64,000 nucleotides of DNA from Nymphaea colorata (Eukaryota > Streptophyta > Magnoliopsida > Nymphaeales > Nymphaeaceae), in NCBI RefSeq assembly GCF_008831285.2, contig NC_045141.1, positions 5,225,224-5,289,223 on the forward strand. Direction: 5' to 3'. The notes under the pieces are model-generated. The model had not been told where the DNA came from. It ran no database searches and saw nothing but the letters and a program-made list of their open reading frames with translations. Of the stretch, positions 1 to 12,710 are shown in pieces. How positions within the stretch are numbered: the stretch's first letter is position 1; the number at the start of each line of letters is the position of its first letter. The translations under genes and the position numbers were made by a program.

Positions 1-280
1 ATAGTAATATAAAGGGACACACATAAAAGAGACAAAATTGGTTATCTCAAACAGCGCAAAAGAGCTCCTTACTTACCTAGGTTTGGTACCCAAGGGATTT
101 TCCATTAGATTATGTTCCTTACGGCATCCAAATGCAACGTGTCTAAGGAGGTGTTGCTTCGAAGAAAGGAAAATCTCATGCTATGTGCATTCAACAAGGA
201 CAAACCATATCCCATTTTCCCATGACTTTTCATGGTCGCATGAGGACAAGAATTGCTGATTGCATAATAAATGCCAATAC

Positions 281-2560
281 CTCTAATATGGCCAAGGGTA
301 TAGGCTTATGGACAAAGTCATCCAACAACACACCTCCTCCGTATGCTCAAACCATGAGGATCTGCCAATGACATTCATGATGTGCACCCATAATTTGCCA
401 GTGATCTCCCAATTGATGTTAGCATCAGTGTCACAAAAGATGTTGTTTCTTAATTTCTCAAATATCCCCAAAGGTCATGGGTAGACTAATATGCTAGACA
501 AGCTAAGACCATTTTACTATAGAGATCTGTTCCACCATCAATGGGTTGCCTCTTGGACACTTCTTCATTTTGGGATGTTTACATCAAACTTATGCCCAAG
601 TACCTTCACCATTTCTTTGCACATCAATAGTGGATAAAGACATGATCTTCTGTTTCAATTTGTCTATCATAGATCACACATTGGTTGGCTAAGGCATAGC
701 CAACTCTTTGTGTTCTATCATAAGTCATTATATATACCTCCATAGCCAAAAAAGGTGCACCATTTAGCTCTAGAAATGGCAACATTCTTTCACATTATAA
801 GTTTACTTTTGTCTAATACCTTGTGAAGACAATTCACTTCATAGGTGCCTGGCTGTTGGACCGTTGCTACTTATTTGTCTCCCATGATCAAGATGTCCTT
901 GTCATAAAGGAAACTAGTATGCTGAATGGCATATGAAATCCAATGTGAGTTCAATTTTGACTAGTCTCTTGTTTGTGAATACTGTTCATCTCATAAAGGG
1001 AGGCCTCTAGGATCAAGTTGTTAAAGAGAAAGTTTTTATTATAAATATGGTATTCTACTATGCCCAATCCCAACTCTTTGACGATAAATGGGTGGTCTTG
1101 CTATTATCCACCATCCATTGAATCAGATGATTAATGTCATTCCAACCCCACAAGATGCTTTTGCATAATCAGGAACACTGGGACTTTACATGACACGTCA
1201 ACATACTATCAGTCTTTAAACATTTGTTTCGCACAATCAATGCCCACAACAAGCTTGTTGTTCTTGCCTAGAAGAGCAAAAAGATCATGTGTGCTTTGTA
1301 TCCGAAATGTGAATTTCAAACTGGAACACTGGCTTCCTCTAGAGGGTAACATAGGTCTTTTAGCTGATGAGGGGCTTTTTTTTGTTCTCAATGTCAGCCT
1401 ATAGAAAATGACAGCACAATCTTTCAACCATTACCATAATAGACCTGGCCAGTCAGAAAGCTATCATCTAGTAGCTGATGATTTGATTCAAAGCATAACA
1501 ATTAAATATTGTATATCAGAGTATCAAAGGATTTTTTTTTTCATCCTACTTTTCTCCACTTTCCAATTCTCTAAGGATATTTCAAACTTCTCCCACTCTA
1601 TTTTATCGCCCTACAAAAAATCATTGCACCTACATAAAAGATACCTAGAATATTTGCCTAAACCCCTCTGAATTTAGAAAATTTGATTTTCATATTGAGA
1701 GCCGACCATTCGAGCCTACGCAAAAGAAAAAAAATTGAACCACAACTGTGAAAAAGATAGAAGGAGAGGGGATCTCCCTGATAAAGCCCCCTCTGACTAT
1801 AAAAAAAATAAGAAATAAAAAAAATTAAAAAAAAAAAACTTCATTTCTTCCGTTAATAATGAGAGCATATGAATTTGTTTCTTCACATGTCATTACCTTA
1901 GAAACCCAATTATCACAAAAACCAAGGTGGTGTAGGGCTTTCCTAATGAAGTTTCATTTAACTTTGTCATACACCTTTGACATATCATGGTTCAGAAGCA
2001 TTGATTGGCAGTTATGGTCAGCTAAGATATTAACCATCTAGTTGCATCCAAACCTATTCATGAATATGTTTATTAGGCAGAAATGCTCCTTGATAATGAT
2101 TAACAGTTCTAATGAGGATCTTTTCCATTCTAGCTGCCATGACTTTTGAAATGATCTTGTAAATGCTATTGCACAATGCATTGAGCTGAAACTCCGTGTT
2201 TTTGGAAGCATTAGGAGTTTTACATTATAGTCCTGCATTAAGTGAGACATTGTCTTGCATCTTGAGCAAAATTTTATTTGTACTTTTCATTCAACTCTTT
2301 GTGATCAGACATCATCATAATTGCCACACTTCAACTCCACCATTGGACGGAACGTTAAGGAAAGTAGTATCTCCACACAAATTCGAGCATATCCTATCTG
2401 CAGTTCAACCTTTGTGAAGGGATCGATTTCCATTCACTCCCCACCCAGCACCCTGGCTACACCCGTTTGTTCCATAGGATGGACACCAAACAAGAAGTCT
2501 CTACTCACTAGGGGATTTCAAGGGACTCCCCAATATAGAGGTCCATTATAAGGACCCATC
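281..2560 (-). mobile_element. Decayed non-LTR retrotransposon (LINE), ORF1 scrap joined to ORF2
   Basis: Read on the minus strand with several frameshifts and stops. At 2560-2340 there is a piece like the DUF4283 part of plant LINE ORF1 (words such as GYARICVEI). It is followed directly by ORF2 reverse transcriptase: LCNSIYKIISKVMAARM near 2200-2140, the DMSKVYDKV motif near 1990, and QRGLYQGDPLS near 1800-1765. The position of the catalytic YADD/FADD is degraded (reads like YVGA near 1600). A C-terminal RVT zinc-binding domain follows at about 720-610 (word ALANQCVICDRQIETEDHVF). The span between ORF1 and RT is far too short for an endonuclease, so there is an internal deletion. The element cannot code for a working protein. 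What lies at 1-280 is unclear and may be its 3' tail. Confidence 0.85.
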
Positions 2561-4090
2561 TACTCGCAAGCAGCTGACCTCCGACTCGCTATGCCTGTTT
2601 CCTCATAATGACAACAAGTTCTCGTTACATACGCAAAGCGGCGGACAAAACTCTCTCTCATATTCATGAATGTTGTACTTTTCACTATTAAATGTCTTTG
2701 TGTGCATATTTGTTCTTGAAACCTTATATTGAATCTCTCAACTTCATGTAGTAGTGAGACAAGGCTTTCAAATTACTTAACATAAGTGGAATAAGTCAAT
2801 AGTATGCATTATTTGGGAAACTTTCCCAAGTTCGCATCCCCATCTTCCCTTTTCAGGTGATTGCAAATAAAAGGGCTGACAATGTGGCTTGAGCATTCCT
2901 GAGATGGCCTTGTTATGCCAAAATCGGTCAATGATCTACTGGAAATCTGATGTATGGAGTAGTTTGCGGTGCAATAATACATGAATTAATTTAAGTTCTC
3001 CTTCCTAGACATTATGCGGGGTATTATGTTCCATAAAAAAAAATGATTCTACAATTGTGATTTGCAACCAGTTCAGATATAGACGATTTATCGCCGATTT
3101 GGTTGAATGAATAGTGAAATTTCGAACAGCATTATAAATTAAAAGTCATATTTTTCTCAAAATGCAACATATAAAAAAGTTAATTAAATACTATCTTAAA
3201 ATATATTAAAACAGTGCATATATAACAAGTCCCAATTAGTGCCCCCATTTGGATCTGGTTGCAGCAACAGCTTGCTGGGGGTACGCCTTCTACCTTTATC
3301 ATTTCGGGAGCAGGTTGTTTCCCCACGTTTTTCAGTGAAAGAGAGTAACGCCCAAAGCGCCTCCATTTCATGTGAATTTTATTCTTAATGCAGCAAATAA
3401 TTGTAAATATTGCTGAGTTTATTTCTATTGAGACAAATACTTGTAAATTTTTTTCTTAATATTTTCCTATATATCCTATTGTTTATCCTTGTGAAAAGCA
3501 CATAATCTGTTACGTAAGAACCTGTAAATCACTTACCTAGTTTTACTCTAATATGGTGCCATAATAATAAAAGAGCAATATTTAAGTCTAGAAATTCCTG
3601 AAGATATATAACTAATTTGGTCCTTAAAGGAATAAGATAAGCTATATACTAATAATTAATATGCATCTACAACGGTACATCCCTTAATTCTTTTTATTTT
3701 ATCCCAAATAAATGTAGAAGCATATCTTCCTTGTTGTCTGAACAAAACAATTTGGCATGTTTAGTTTATTTAATTTGTAGCGGGATTGGAAATTAACACC
3801 TAGGTGGATATTAAACTTCCACAGTAAATTATTCAAAACTAATTAATATTGAGGTTGTTAAGTTTTTTATAAAAATATTTTGAAAAGTCGTTAATAAAAG
3901 CGGTGGGTGTCGGTCGCTCACAAGGCTGAACAAAATCCCCAAAATGGTGCAAATTAATCTGTTGATTCCAGCTCATTGTGCATATCTTTGGGACAACGGC
4001 AACATTTACTGGTAAGGTGGATCCTCATGTACAATGGAGATCCCAAACAGTGCACCAATTAACGAACAGCTAATATTGAATTTTATTTTG
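2561..4090. other. AT-rich stretch without a recognisable gene
   Basis: No reading frame here resembles a known protein; all are short and low in complexity. I see no clear terminal repeats, tRNA or array. A small GC-richer patch at about 3240-3365 has short frames on both strands but no recognisable domain. Confidence 0.6.
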
Positions 4091-4092
4091 TT

Positions 4093-4147
4093 TTTTATTA
4101 GGGGAGTCGTGGGGGAAGAGAGAGAGAGAGATGAGAGAGAGAGAGTG
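4093..4147. repeat. GA microsatellite unit, copy 1
   Basis: A T-rich lead, the word AGGGGAGTCGTGGGGGAAGA and a GA run. The same lead, word and run recur at 4572-4630, so the two are copies about 480 bp apart rather than independent slippage runs. Confidence 0.8.
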
Positions 4148-4390
4148 CTTCTCAGTTATGGAAACAGGGATGGTGAGCATATGAAGAAGGGGTAAAGTGT
4201 GTCACAGGCCTCCTCATGAGCTTGTTGTTGCCAACTCCAACATCATCAACATCATCGTTTTCTCAAAAGATTTAGTGGAGAAAGTATGACTTAGCAAATG
4301 AAAGAACAGTAGGGCCTTCTACCTCTTGGGATCTGTTATGGAAAATGAAAACGAATTCTTAAAGCTGTGTTATATTAACTTTGTTTTTTT

Positions 4391-4565
4391 ACAACTACTG
4401 TAAAGCTGTAAAATTGAATCGTGGTATTCCTTGCCATGCATGAGAAATTCTATAGAAGGTTGAAGGCATGATTTTGTTGTAACAGAAAATATTATTTTAC
4501 ACCTGTAAAAAAATTGATTATCTACATAAAGAGTATAAAATATGTGAAAGGAAGAAGAGCACGAT
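4391..4565. repeat. 175-bp dispersed repeat, copy 1
   Basis: Matches 12534-12710 over its full length in the same orientation, with only scattered substitutions and small indels (more than 90 % identical by eye). No long frame, no obvious terminal inverted repeat and no internal Pol III boxes are seen. Its class is unknown. It ends just before the second GA unit. Confidence 0.85.
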
Positions 4566-4571
4566 GCTCGT

Positions 4572-4602
4572 ATTTTTTTTTTTTTAGGGGAGTCGTGGGG
4601 GA

Positions 4603-4630
<28 letters not shown>
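4572..4630. repeat. GA microsatellite unit, copy 2
   Basis: T run, the shared word AGGGGAGTCGTGGGGGAAGA and a long GA run, matching 4093-4147. Lies within ten bases of the end of the 175-bp dispersed repeat; the distant copy of that repeat at 12.5 kb lacks this unit. Confidence 0.8.
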
Positions 4631-4633
<3 letters not shown>

Positions 4634-5157
4634 ATTGATTTTGTTTAGAAAAACACAAATGAAATATAATGAGTTAAATGAAAAACAGCAAGAACATTTG
4701 AGTTCTACTATTTGCTAGGTTATTTTTCTTGATATTTGTTATCATAATTTTTCAAAAATTGGGGAAGATCGTAACACGTTGTTGAAATTTTCTGCTCGAT
4801 CGACCATCATGCATGTTGAAACGAATATATATATATAGAACAGCCGGTTTTCTGGTCTTTCGAACATGGTGTATATTTTTCTGTTTGGCTCACAATCTGT
4901 CCTTACGCATATTCTGATCTTGATTAACTTTGTCTACAATGCAAAAAAAAATCACTTTCAAATTAGTTGATATCAACGCACATATGATTAACGAGTTGGA
5001 CGCAGTGTACTAGGCAACTATTTCCCAAATTCCATTGATTTTCCAGTTTTCTCCTTTTTTGTTGGTTTAAAGCTCAATTTGGCTTTGGCAGAGCAGGGCT
5101 TGGTTTCAACTCAAAACCTAAGAATAAGGTTTCGTTATTTGTAATATGTAGTGGACC

Positions 5158-5587
5158 CAGCGCTGCACATGCATGAGTCAAGTCAAGCTCTAGTTGGGTC
5201 ATCCCAAGCTCGACGTCACTCAAAAAACTCAAGCTCAAACTCGACTCGAGCTCCAAAGCAAGCTCGAGCTCGACTCGATGTTACAACATTGGGCTCAAAC
5301 TCAACTCAGTTAACTTGTTTATGTTAAACATGTCATGTTTCATTTAACTTGTCTAACTCGTTTAGTTTTTACTCGTTCAATTTTTTTTTCTCATTACAAT
5401 TCAATATTCATTGCAGAGATGAGCCAAGTTGACTTTTTACAACTTGAACTCGACTCGTTTAACATTTTGAGCATACATTTGAACTCGAGCTCAACTCGTT
5501 TATAAATAAGTCGAGTTCGAGTTGAGCTTCAATGAGTGAGTTCGATCGAATCGAGTTTGAGCTGGCTCAACTTGTTGTGCAGCCCTA
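5158..5587. mobile_element. Non-autonomous hAT-type element, 430 bp
   Basis: The ends are inverted: the left starts CAGCGCTGCACA and the right, read on the other strand, starts TAGGGCTGCACA. The element is flanked by a perfect 8-bp direct repeat AGTGGACC at 5150-5157 and 5588-5595, the target-site length of hAT transposons. The interior has no transposase frame and is built of words such as AACTCGACTCG and GAGCTCGAGCTC. Related loose fragments occur near 7.95, 13.3 and 58.2-58.5 kb. Assignment to hAT rests on the target-site length and the end sequence. Confidence 0.82.
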
Positions 5588-5704
5588 AGTGGACCTCTCT
5601 TTTAAACATATAATATTAATCTACTTGTGGATCCAGTGTTTTGTGATGTAGCGAGACCCCTTTTGGAATAGATTTTGCGGAAAACGAACTACATTCTTTC
5701 ACCC

Positions 5705-5794
5705 CTAGCCACAAGTCATCCCCGTATTTTGCCACATATGTGGGTTCGATCCTCCAAGGCCTGCTAGAGCTCTCTCCTACTGGCTTGTGGCTAG
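5705..5794. repeat. Perfect 11-bp inverted repeat
   Basis: CTAGCCACAAG at 5705-5715 and its exact reverse complement at 5784-5794 enclose 68 bp. It lies just to the right of the hAT-type element. It could be the ends of a very short transposon or a decayed tRNA-related sequence; neither is established. Confidence 0.7.
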
Positions 5795-7295
5795 ATCGAT
5801 TGGCTTTGGGTCAAATAAGAACAACTATCATCTGAAACATCTGGAAAACGACTACACTTAATGGCTTAAGCTGTTGTTCCCAAAAGGTACACCATTAGAG
5901 TAAGTGCGCCCGCCGGCTCTAAGCTCCGTTCCTTCGACTGATTGTTTGCATCGGATTTGAGGTTGTCTATTGCACTGACCTCCCCACCCACCAAAGTGAG
6001 GCGGTGCCGTGCAGCTGAGATGACCCTTCAAAGCCACAAAGGATCTACATACTAACAAGGTAGAGTGCGGGCGTGGGCGTGGGTACGACATTTCTGCTCA
6101 AGTGTTTGGGAAATCCTAATTTCTAAAGAGGAAAAGGTAAATCCTGGACTGCAAGGGCATTTGTCTCCCAAATATTGAATTTGTCATGGCACTGAATGGG
6201 CCCAATGGAAAATCGCTCACTTATTTATTGATGGGTTTAAGAAGCTGGAGCAGCGGTAGCCATTAAAATGAAGGGATAATTTACAAAATTACTCATCCCA
6301 ATCTAAATTATCTACAAAGGAAGAGAAAAATAAAATGGATAATTTTCATTAAAAGGGCAACTGTGTAAATTATTCCTTATAATTTTAGTGACTTCGATGC
6401 AGAAGCAACTCATTGAAATTTCATCACAAAAGTTGAGTGCACATTTCTTCATTTTTCAGAGTTGACTGGTGATTTACTATTTTGCCAAAAATAGAGCCAC
6501 TTTTTATAATTTTGTGAAAGATTGCAGAAATATTTCAGTACGTTCAGTCCAGATGTGCTATTAATGGCGCACTACAAAAAAAAGGTTTTACGAAAAATAG
6601 TTTTTTAAAAATTATTTTTTAATTAGTTTTGCAAAACAGATTTGTATGTTTGGATATAGAATCAAAACAGTTTTTCGTTTTTAATTAATTTGGTTAAAAT
6701 ATTTTCTTCCAAAAATAATTTTTCATAAAACTTGCGTTTCTTGTCATCCAAACTCTTACCAAACAGTGTCTTATAAGGAACAATCATTTTTTACCTCAAA
6801 AAATGAGTTTTGCCACCCAAACAACTTAAATGTGCATTCTTGTGAATATGAAATATTAATCCTATGAGGGAGGAAATCAAGAGGACACTCTTGGAGAACG
6901 ATCCAAACACAAAAAATTATATGTTAAAGTTTTTTTACTTGGTACGTGGGAGAAAAGTCGATGGATGGAATATGCCATGGGACAAAAAAAATGTTCAACC
7001 AATAGACATACAAAACCATCTGATCGAAACTAGTGGTTTTCAGCAATTATTTCTAAAACCTGACTAATTAAGTGCATGTGCATTGCCGAGAAAGCTAAAC
7101 AATCAAAATTAAATTACAGATATATGCCGAAAGAAAATATATAAAATGGTTGGACAGATGTCATCAGTGATAACCATTAAAAAATGCATGAAGAACCACT
7201 AAAAAATGCAGGGTGGCTTCGATGTGAATGCAGGTTTATAGTCATACTTTCAGGTATAGGTTTATTTTTCGAAAGACTTTGACTCTCTCCCCCTG
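5795..7295. other. Intergenic DNA with no supported gene
   Basis: A GC-richer patch at 5890-6090 has short frames on both strands but no domain. At 6569 the word CACTACAAAAAAAAGG resembles a CACTA transposon end, but no partner end was found. Short frames at 6864-7067 have no recognisable features. Confidence 0.5.
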
Positions 7296-7300
7296 TCAAA

Positions 7301-7301
<1 letters not shown>

Positions 7302-7336
<35 letters not shown>

Positions 7337-7340
7337 TCTC
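7302..7340. repeat. (CT)n microsatellite
   Basis: A nearly pure CT run broken by a single GT, in otherwise AT-rich DNA. Confidence 0.95.
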
Positions 7341-7551
7341 AGAGAATGTTGAAGTAGCGGAGTCGTTTAGATGTACATCTTTTCTTCCACGTCAAAGAAA
7401 ACAAAGTGGGTGATCAGTGAACAGCAATTTAAAAATGTGTAGGGCGTTTTCGATGTGAATGGTTGGCAGATGCAAAACAAAAAATAATGCATATTGTAGA
7501 GTTTTGTATTACCTAAGGATGAGCATTCGTTCAGGTACCCTATTTCTCCCC

Positions 7552-7554
7552 CTT

Positions 7555-7645
<91 letters not shown>
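7552..7645. repeat. Compound (CT)n(TA)n microsatellite
   Basis: About 26 bp of CT passes into about 68 bp of almost pure TA, with one interruption. The TA part is fully self-complementary and expected to be length-variable. Confidence 0.97.
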
Positions 7646-7647
<2 letters not shown>

Positions 7648-8676
7648 GTGAGCATCGTCTTAGTGAGACATTGATGGAAAATCATCACTTCGAATGTCTG
7701 GATGGACAAATCCACCATCGGCAAGAATGAGTGTTCTTGTGGTGACTATCGCCTATGGCAACAAGCACAGATTTTCTTTTCTAATGTCATTGCAAACCCC
7801 CATGACTGCTGAGGGTTTGCCAATGTCTATGGATTTTCTTTTTTTCTTTTTTTTTTTGGTAGATTGTCTGAATTGGGCCAAATATGCCTTAAACTGTGAA
7901 GCTGTCTATCAGACAAGGCTCAATTACTTCCAAATACTGTGAAGCTCAAACTTGGCTCGAGTTCTAAAAACTTGAATTTGGCCCAAGCAGTTCGTCGAGG
8001 ATTGGCTTGAGCTTATTTGGAAAGAAAAGGGCAGTATGGATTCATATATTTTCAATTACCATGAATTAGGAGAAGATCATTTTCTTATTAGTTGTTCTCT
8101 TTAGGAGAATAGAGTACTCTTCTAAACAGAGTCATTACCAAACAAGCAAGAACAAACATTTTAGAAGAAAAATACAACATGACATTTACAACCATTAACA
8201 ATTGAAAGACCGTGATTCTGTGGTTGTTTGTACAACTGGAACGAAAGAAAGGAGAGAATTAGCAAAAAAATTGGCAACAACGATAATGAAAAAATGAAAA
8301 CATTAATTAGAAGGAAGCTATATACATTTCTATTTCATTTGGAAGACTGAGACTGTGCTGGCTTATTTTTCTCTTGTGAATGACATAACCGTGCCCAATA
8401 CGATTAATGGTTGACATTTTGAGTAATTTGATTCAATTGCCTTAGCGTTCTGTGCTCCATTCCTGCCTTTCTTTGACATTTAATTAATTGCAAGAAAAGG
8501 AATGGCTACCCTAGCAATGAATGTCGTCAATTTTTGGTGAAGAATTCAACATCAGGAGCCAAACCGAGAATTGCACTTAATAAGAACTCAGTTAAATGTT
8601 CATAATTTTCTCCTACTGAAAGCAACACAATCGATGAAAAGCTACTCATTTTAAACAGAAGAAAGAACAGTTCAAC
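7646..8676. other. Gene-free stretch
   Basis: The frame at 7694-7942 is broken by a T run and has no domain. At 7940-8020 there are loose matches to the GCTCGAGTT-type words of the 5.2-kb hAT-type element. Nothing else is recognisable. Confidence 0.5.
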
Positions 8677-8855
8677 CAGTGGTGGAGCCAGAATTTTTTG
8701 GGTATGGGGCACTCTTATATAAATTCTCATTTTTCAAGGTGCACAACACATATAAATAAGTAAATAATTGTAAGAAATCTATGTAAAAATAAATAAAAAT
8801 TTTGTTGTTGGCATGGGCAACTGCCCATGCCAGCATATATGTAGATCCGTTACTG
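8677..8855. mobile_element. hAT-type MITE, 179 bp (copy 1)
   Basis: The left end starts CAGTGGTGGAGC and the right end is its imperfect inverse. The two flanking 8-mers (AGTTCAAC at 8669-8676 and CATTCAAC at 8856-8863) share six consecutive bases, as expected of a decayed 8-bp hAT target duplication. The core holds the palindrome GGGCAACTGCCC. A second, diverged copy with the same ends and core lies at 47206-47384. Confidence 0.8.
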
Positions 8856-8863
8856 CATTCAAC

Positions 8864-11800
8864 AGCCTTGAACCCAGGGATGAGGGAATGGGTGTGAGGT
8901 TTCAACCTCTTATCAGATTACCAAAAACAGATGAAAAGAAAAAGGAGAGCCTGTGTTAGAACTACAAGATAAATGATGAGAATTTACCTTGCTGGCCCCT
9001 CTTTGATGATGATTAAGCTTCTCCATAGATTTACCTCCACCTCCATGGATACGTCCACAAAGATGCAACTTTATTATCTTTTATGTAAAGCCTCTAATTG
9101 GTGGCGAGCAGTCAAATTTCTTCTGCTAAGGAACAACGGAAAATGAAACTCAGGAGATGTACACGTATATATGAACTGAGAAGATGTTTCCTCTTTAAAT
9201 TCCAAAATTTCCTTCGCTGAAGTGCAGTAATACTTTAAATTTTGAAGCTTTAGGACTCGTTAGGCAAACAAAACACTATGTAATTATTTCATAAATATAA
9301 ATATGCACGAAACAGTCCTACATCTGCTTCTACCCCTGCCTTCAGACCATAAGGTGGAGAAACAGCCAAAAGAAGCTGGCCGCCTTAGGAACAAGGCCTT
9401 AGAGGTGCAGGCAGCAATGGCTTTATTCCTTCTTTTGCCTCCAAGGTTCAGGATGAAGGGATTGAGAAACAGCATTGCGGACATATGAGGTAATTTGCAT
9501 GAAGCATACCTTCAAAGATGTGAGCTATATCACACTTGTCGCCCGTTTCTTTCCTTCTGCATATATGTCATCTGCTAACACGCCTGAGCTATACTCCAAG
9601 AAAATGCTGCAGGCTCGTAGGAGCCAGTGCGAAGGGAAGCATTGATTCAGTGTGGGCCAATGGGCGAGAACCAGGATGAGGAGGCAGCCATGAGATCGCA
9701 CGCCAATACCAAGCAGCAGCAAAAAAATGAAAGGCACGAGTAATGGAATGGCTCGTGCAGAAGGAAAATTTCCTAAGGATTTGGTGAGGCAATACCAGGA
9801 TGAGCTTTGTCTTTTTTAAAATAAGCACTGATACCATAATAGAGCAAGACAGAAAAGGAAAGATAGGTGGGCGATACAAATTATAGAGGTTCGGTTATTT
9901 GACCTACATCCTCTCTCTCATACCAATTTTTCATGTATTTTGGTATCAAGTTCCATTTTCTGTTATATGTTTACAGTTCTCAACGTGACACTTATTTTTC
10001 TTAAGAAAAGATTTTCAACAGTGTATTTTCATTCAACTCTGATTTTTCATGAACGTCGGATTCATGCCCACTTGCCTCTTCTCTCTCTCTCTTTTCTTTT
10101 CCCCTTTATTTCGTCTGATTATCTCATCCGGTGTTGGATTAGTTAAGCATGTCTCAACACGAGGGAGATTCAACTGCATGCACACGTTTGTGCAAGCAAC
10201 AAAAATTAGTCTTTTAATATTTTAGAAATTTTTTATAATGGTCTGTACATTATAATCTTTTAGTATTTTATAATTCCATTTTTGCCCTTTAAAAGTCTTC
10301 TTTAAAACAGACTTGATGTGCAAGGAAACTTGCAACTGGAACCAGCAACCTGGCACCAACTGTTATATTTGGATGGTTGTAATTTAAATTTAATAACCTG
10401 GAAACTGACTGTACTTTCTGATAGAGACATGGAAGAGATGGATCCATTTTTGTTATTAAAAGCATTTACCTGCTTTGACTTTTAAGAAGAGGGTCCTTGT
10501 TATTTTCTTTGAACCCATGAACTATGCATGAATGGTTAACGTATAAAAACATGACTGCCGATAGAAATATCCATGATCAAGGATATTCATTCGACCCTTT
10601 TTTGGGTCTTCTCTATAACAAATGCCTTTTTGGGGACATTAAGCTCGTTAGACTTGTCAAGTTGTTGCATAGAAAATAGTTAATCTAGAGCTAGCTTGAA
10701 CTATTGTCAAGCCAATTAGTCATCTCCTCTTCCTGGTGTGTTTGGTAGTTTCGGATCTTATATCTAACGTTGATCTGAAATTCTTTTTTTTTTTCCTTAA
10801 TGGGACCCATAAACAAACAGTATATTTCTCAACCACAGAAAAATGAGGATTTGAGATTATTAATATATGGCCAAAACCTCAGATTTGAACTTTGATGGAA
10901 GCATAAGCCATGGCAATGACAATGAATTAAGATGCTTTGTAAATCTTTTGAAGACATAAACCTAGAAAAAAAATATCAAAATGGGAACAAATTTATGGTG
11001 CCTTTCAATTAATTGGAGGAAGACTTCATTTTACTTCGAAACGGGAACGTAAATCGCTTTTCTTGTTTTTTGAAATTGAAGGCAAGACTTGATCTAAGAC
11101 ATTCAAATTTTGACAACTTTTTCCAGTCTTGCTCACTACTCGGTAAAAAAATTCAGACATGTTTTCCGTAATTTTAGAGACAGAAAAAACAATGGCTTAT
11201 TTATAAAAAAGGATGTTGACATCATAGGCAGCTTCTGTTTAGGATCCAATTTTTCTTGGGCATAATTCAAGAAACGAGCGTCATTTTTCTGTGAGGTTTG
11301 ACATGTGATTAAATGTCACCTCTTAACAAGTGAAACTTCAAACAGTAAAGTTTTTATTTGCTTATGCAAATTATAGTTAACTCTCTATATATATTGAAAC
11401 ATATTCTCGAGGGTATTGCATATCCTGCTCAGGTCCACATGCAATCTACGACGACAAAAAGGCCGTGGGAATGGAGGGGCCTTTAAGATATCTTCTGGTG
11501 GTGGAATGTTAATCTCCTTTTCACCCGAAGTACATCAGCTTTAAGATCCTGAAATTCCAAAGGGTAAAGAATATTTTTCAATTAAAACCAAAATGTAAAC
11601 CACTAAGACCCGTCAATAGTATATTTGTGTGCACGCCCACATATGACAGTACTCTTAAACACTTCGATGGTCCAGCAATGGATGGGAGTCCTGGAATTCC
11701 TGTGCAACTCTACCTATTTTACATGTGGTGTTCAAATAAATGAAAATGTGAACCTATCTTTTGCAGATCTGTTAAACCTTGATCAAATATATATTAAATG

Positions 11801-12533
11801 TGCAACTGCTTACTATAGACTGAATTTTGGTGGCGAAGCGTACTTTTGTTGTTACGCCATTTATTATGACATTTAATACTATATAAGTGTAGATAATTGT
11901 GGCTTAATCTGATGTACTATAATTTCCTGAACATTTTTAAGTATTAATATTAAAATAGTAACTTTAACAAAAAGGTGATCGTGCGATAGAGAGAGAGTGT
12001 GCATAAGATATTCAAATGGGTGCTATAGGTATTTTATTTTGCAGCTAAAATTGGCAACTTTGTTTAAGTGGATGGCTTTAAACTGAAGGGTGAAACTTTC
12101 ATAAGGCTTAAGAAGTTAAAATTAAGCGCAAAGTTAAGACGGTTTTGGAAAATATTATCAAACTACAAGGGTCGTTGCTGAGAAAGTCTCAAAGGATAAA
12201 CATGCCGGGTTAGCTTCATTAAATAACAATAAAAACAATAAAGATAAAACAATTATAATAATAACAATACCATGAATAACAAGATTTAATGAAAAGAGAG
12301 AACCAAAAAAAAAAAGGAACAACAAAAGCAGACAAAGTAGGAGAAGAATGAACGCGAAGTGTGACCGAGCAATAAGAATGAAGAAGGATTTCACAAGTTC
12401 ATGTGAAGATGACGTGGATGTAGCATCTTATGTGATGATGTATGCTGCCATCTGACGGTGGAAATAATGCCTCACAAATGGCTGTGCGACGTCATCTGAT
12501 ATCTTCATCTCCCATATTTCTCGACACCATTTT
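8864..12533. other. Long stretch without a recognised gene
   Basis: Frames at 9284-9880 lie in slightly GC-richer DNA and might be exon remains, but I recognise no domain on either strand. A frame at 12158-12394 (minus) is leucine-rich because of an A-rich run and is not credible. A CT-rich patch lies at 10080-10110. No clear terminal repeats were found. Confidence 0.5.
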
Positions 12534-12710
12534 ACACCTACTTTAAAGCTGTAAAATTGAATCATGGTATTCCCTGCCATGCATGAGAAATTCTATAGAA
12601 GGTAGAAGGCATGATATTGTTGTAACAGAAAATATTCTTTTACGCCTGTAAAAAAATTGATTATCTACATAAAGAGTATAAATATGTGAAAGGAAGAAGA
12701 AGAGCACGAT
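12534..12710. repeat. 175-bp dispersed repeat, copy 2
   Basis: Second copy of the repeat at 4391-4565, same orientation, with a few substitutions and a 3-bp expansion of a GAA triplet. The flanks of the two copies do not match, which argues for two insertions or a small transposed duplication rather than a large segmental duplication. Confidence 0.85.

Noticed and set aside
5690-5800. Possible tRNA (GGGTTCGATCC-like word near 5751)
   Set aside because: No matching acceptor stem, D arm or anticodon arm could be arranged around it.
6568-6850. CACTA element starting CACTACAAAAAAAAGG
   Set aside because: Only one end-like word; no inverted partner or 3-bp target repeat found.
9284-9880. Possible exons of a gene on either strand
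   Set aside because: Open frames in slightly GC-richer DNA, but no recognisable domain and overlapping frames on both strands; left as unassigned.
12158-12394. Leucine-rich hydrophobic minus-strand frame
   Set aside because: It comes from A-rich low-complexity DNA on the plus strand; no family features or start context.
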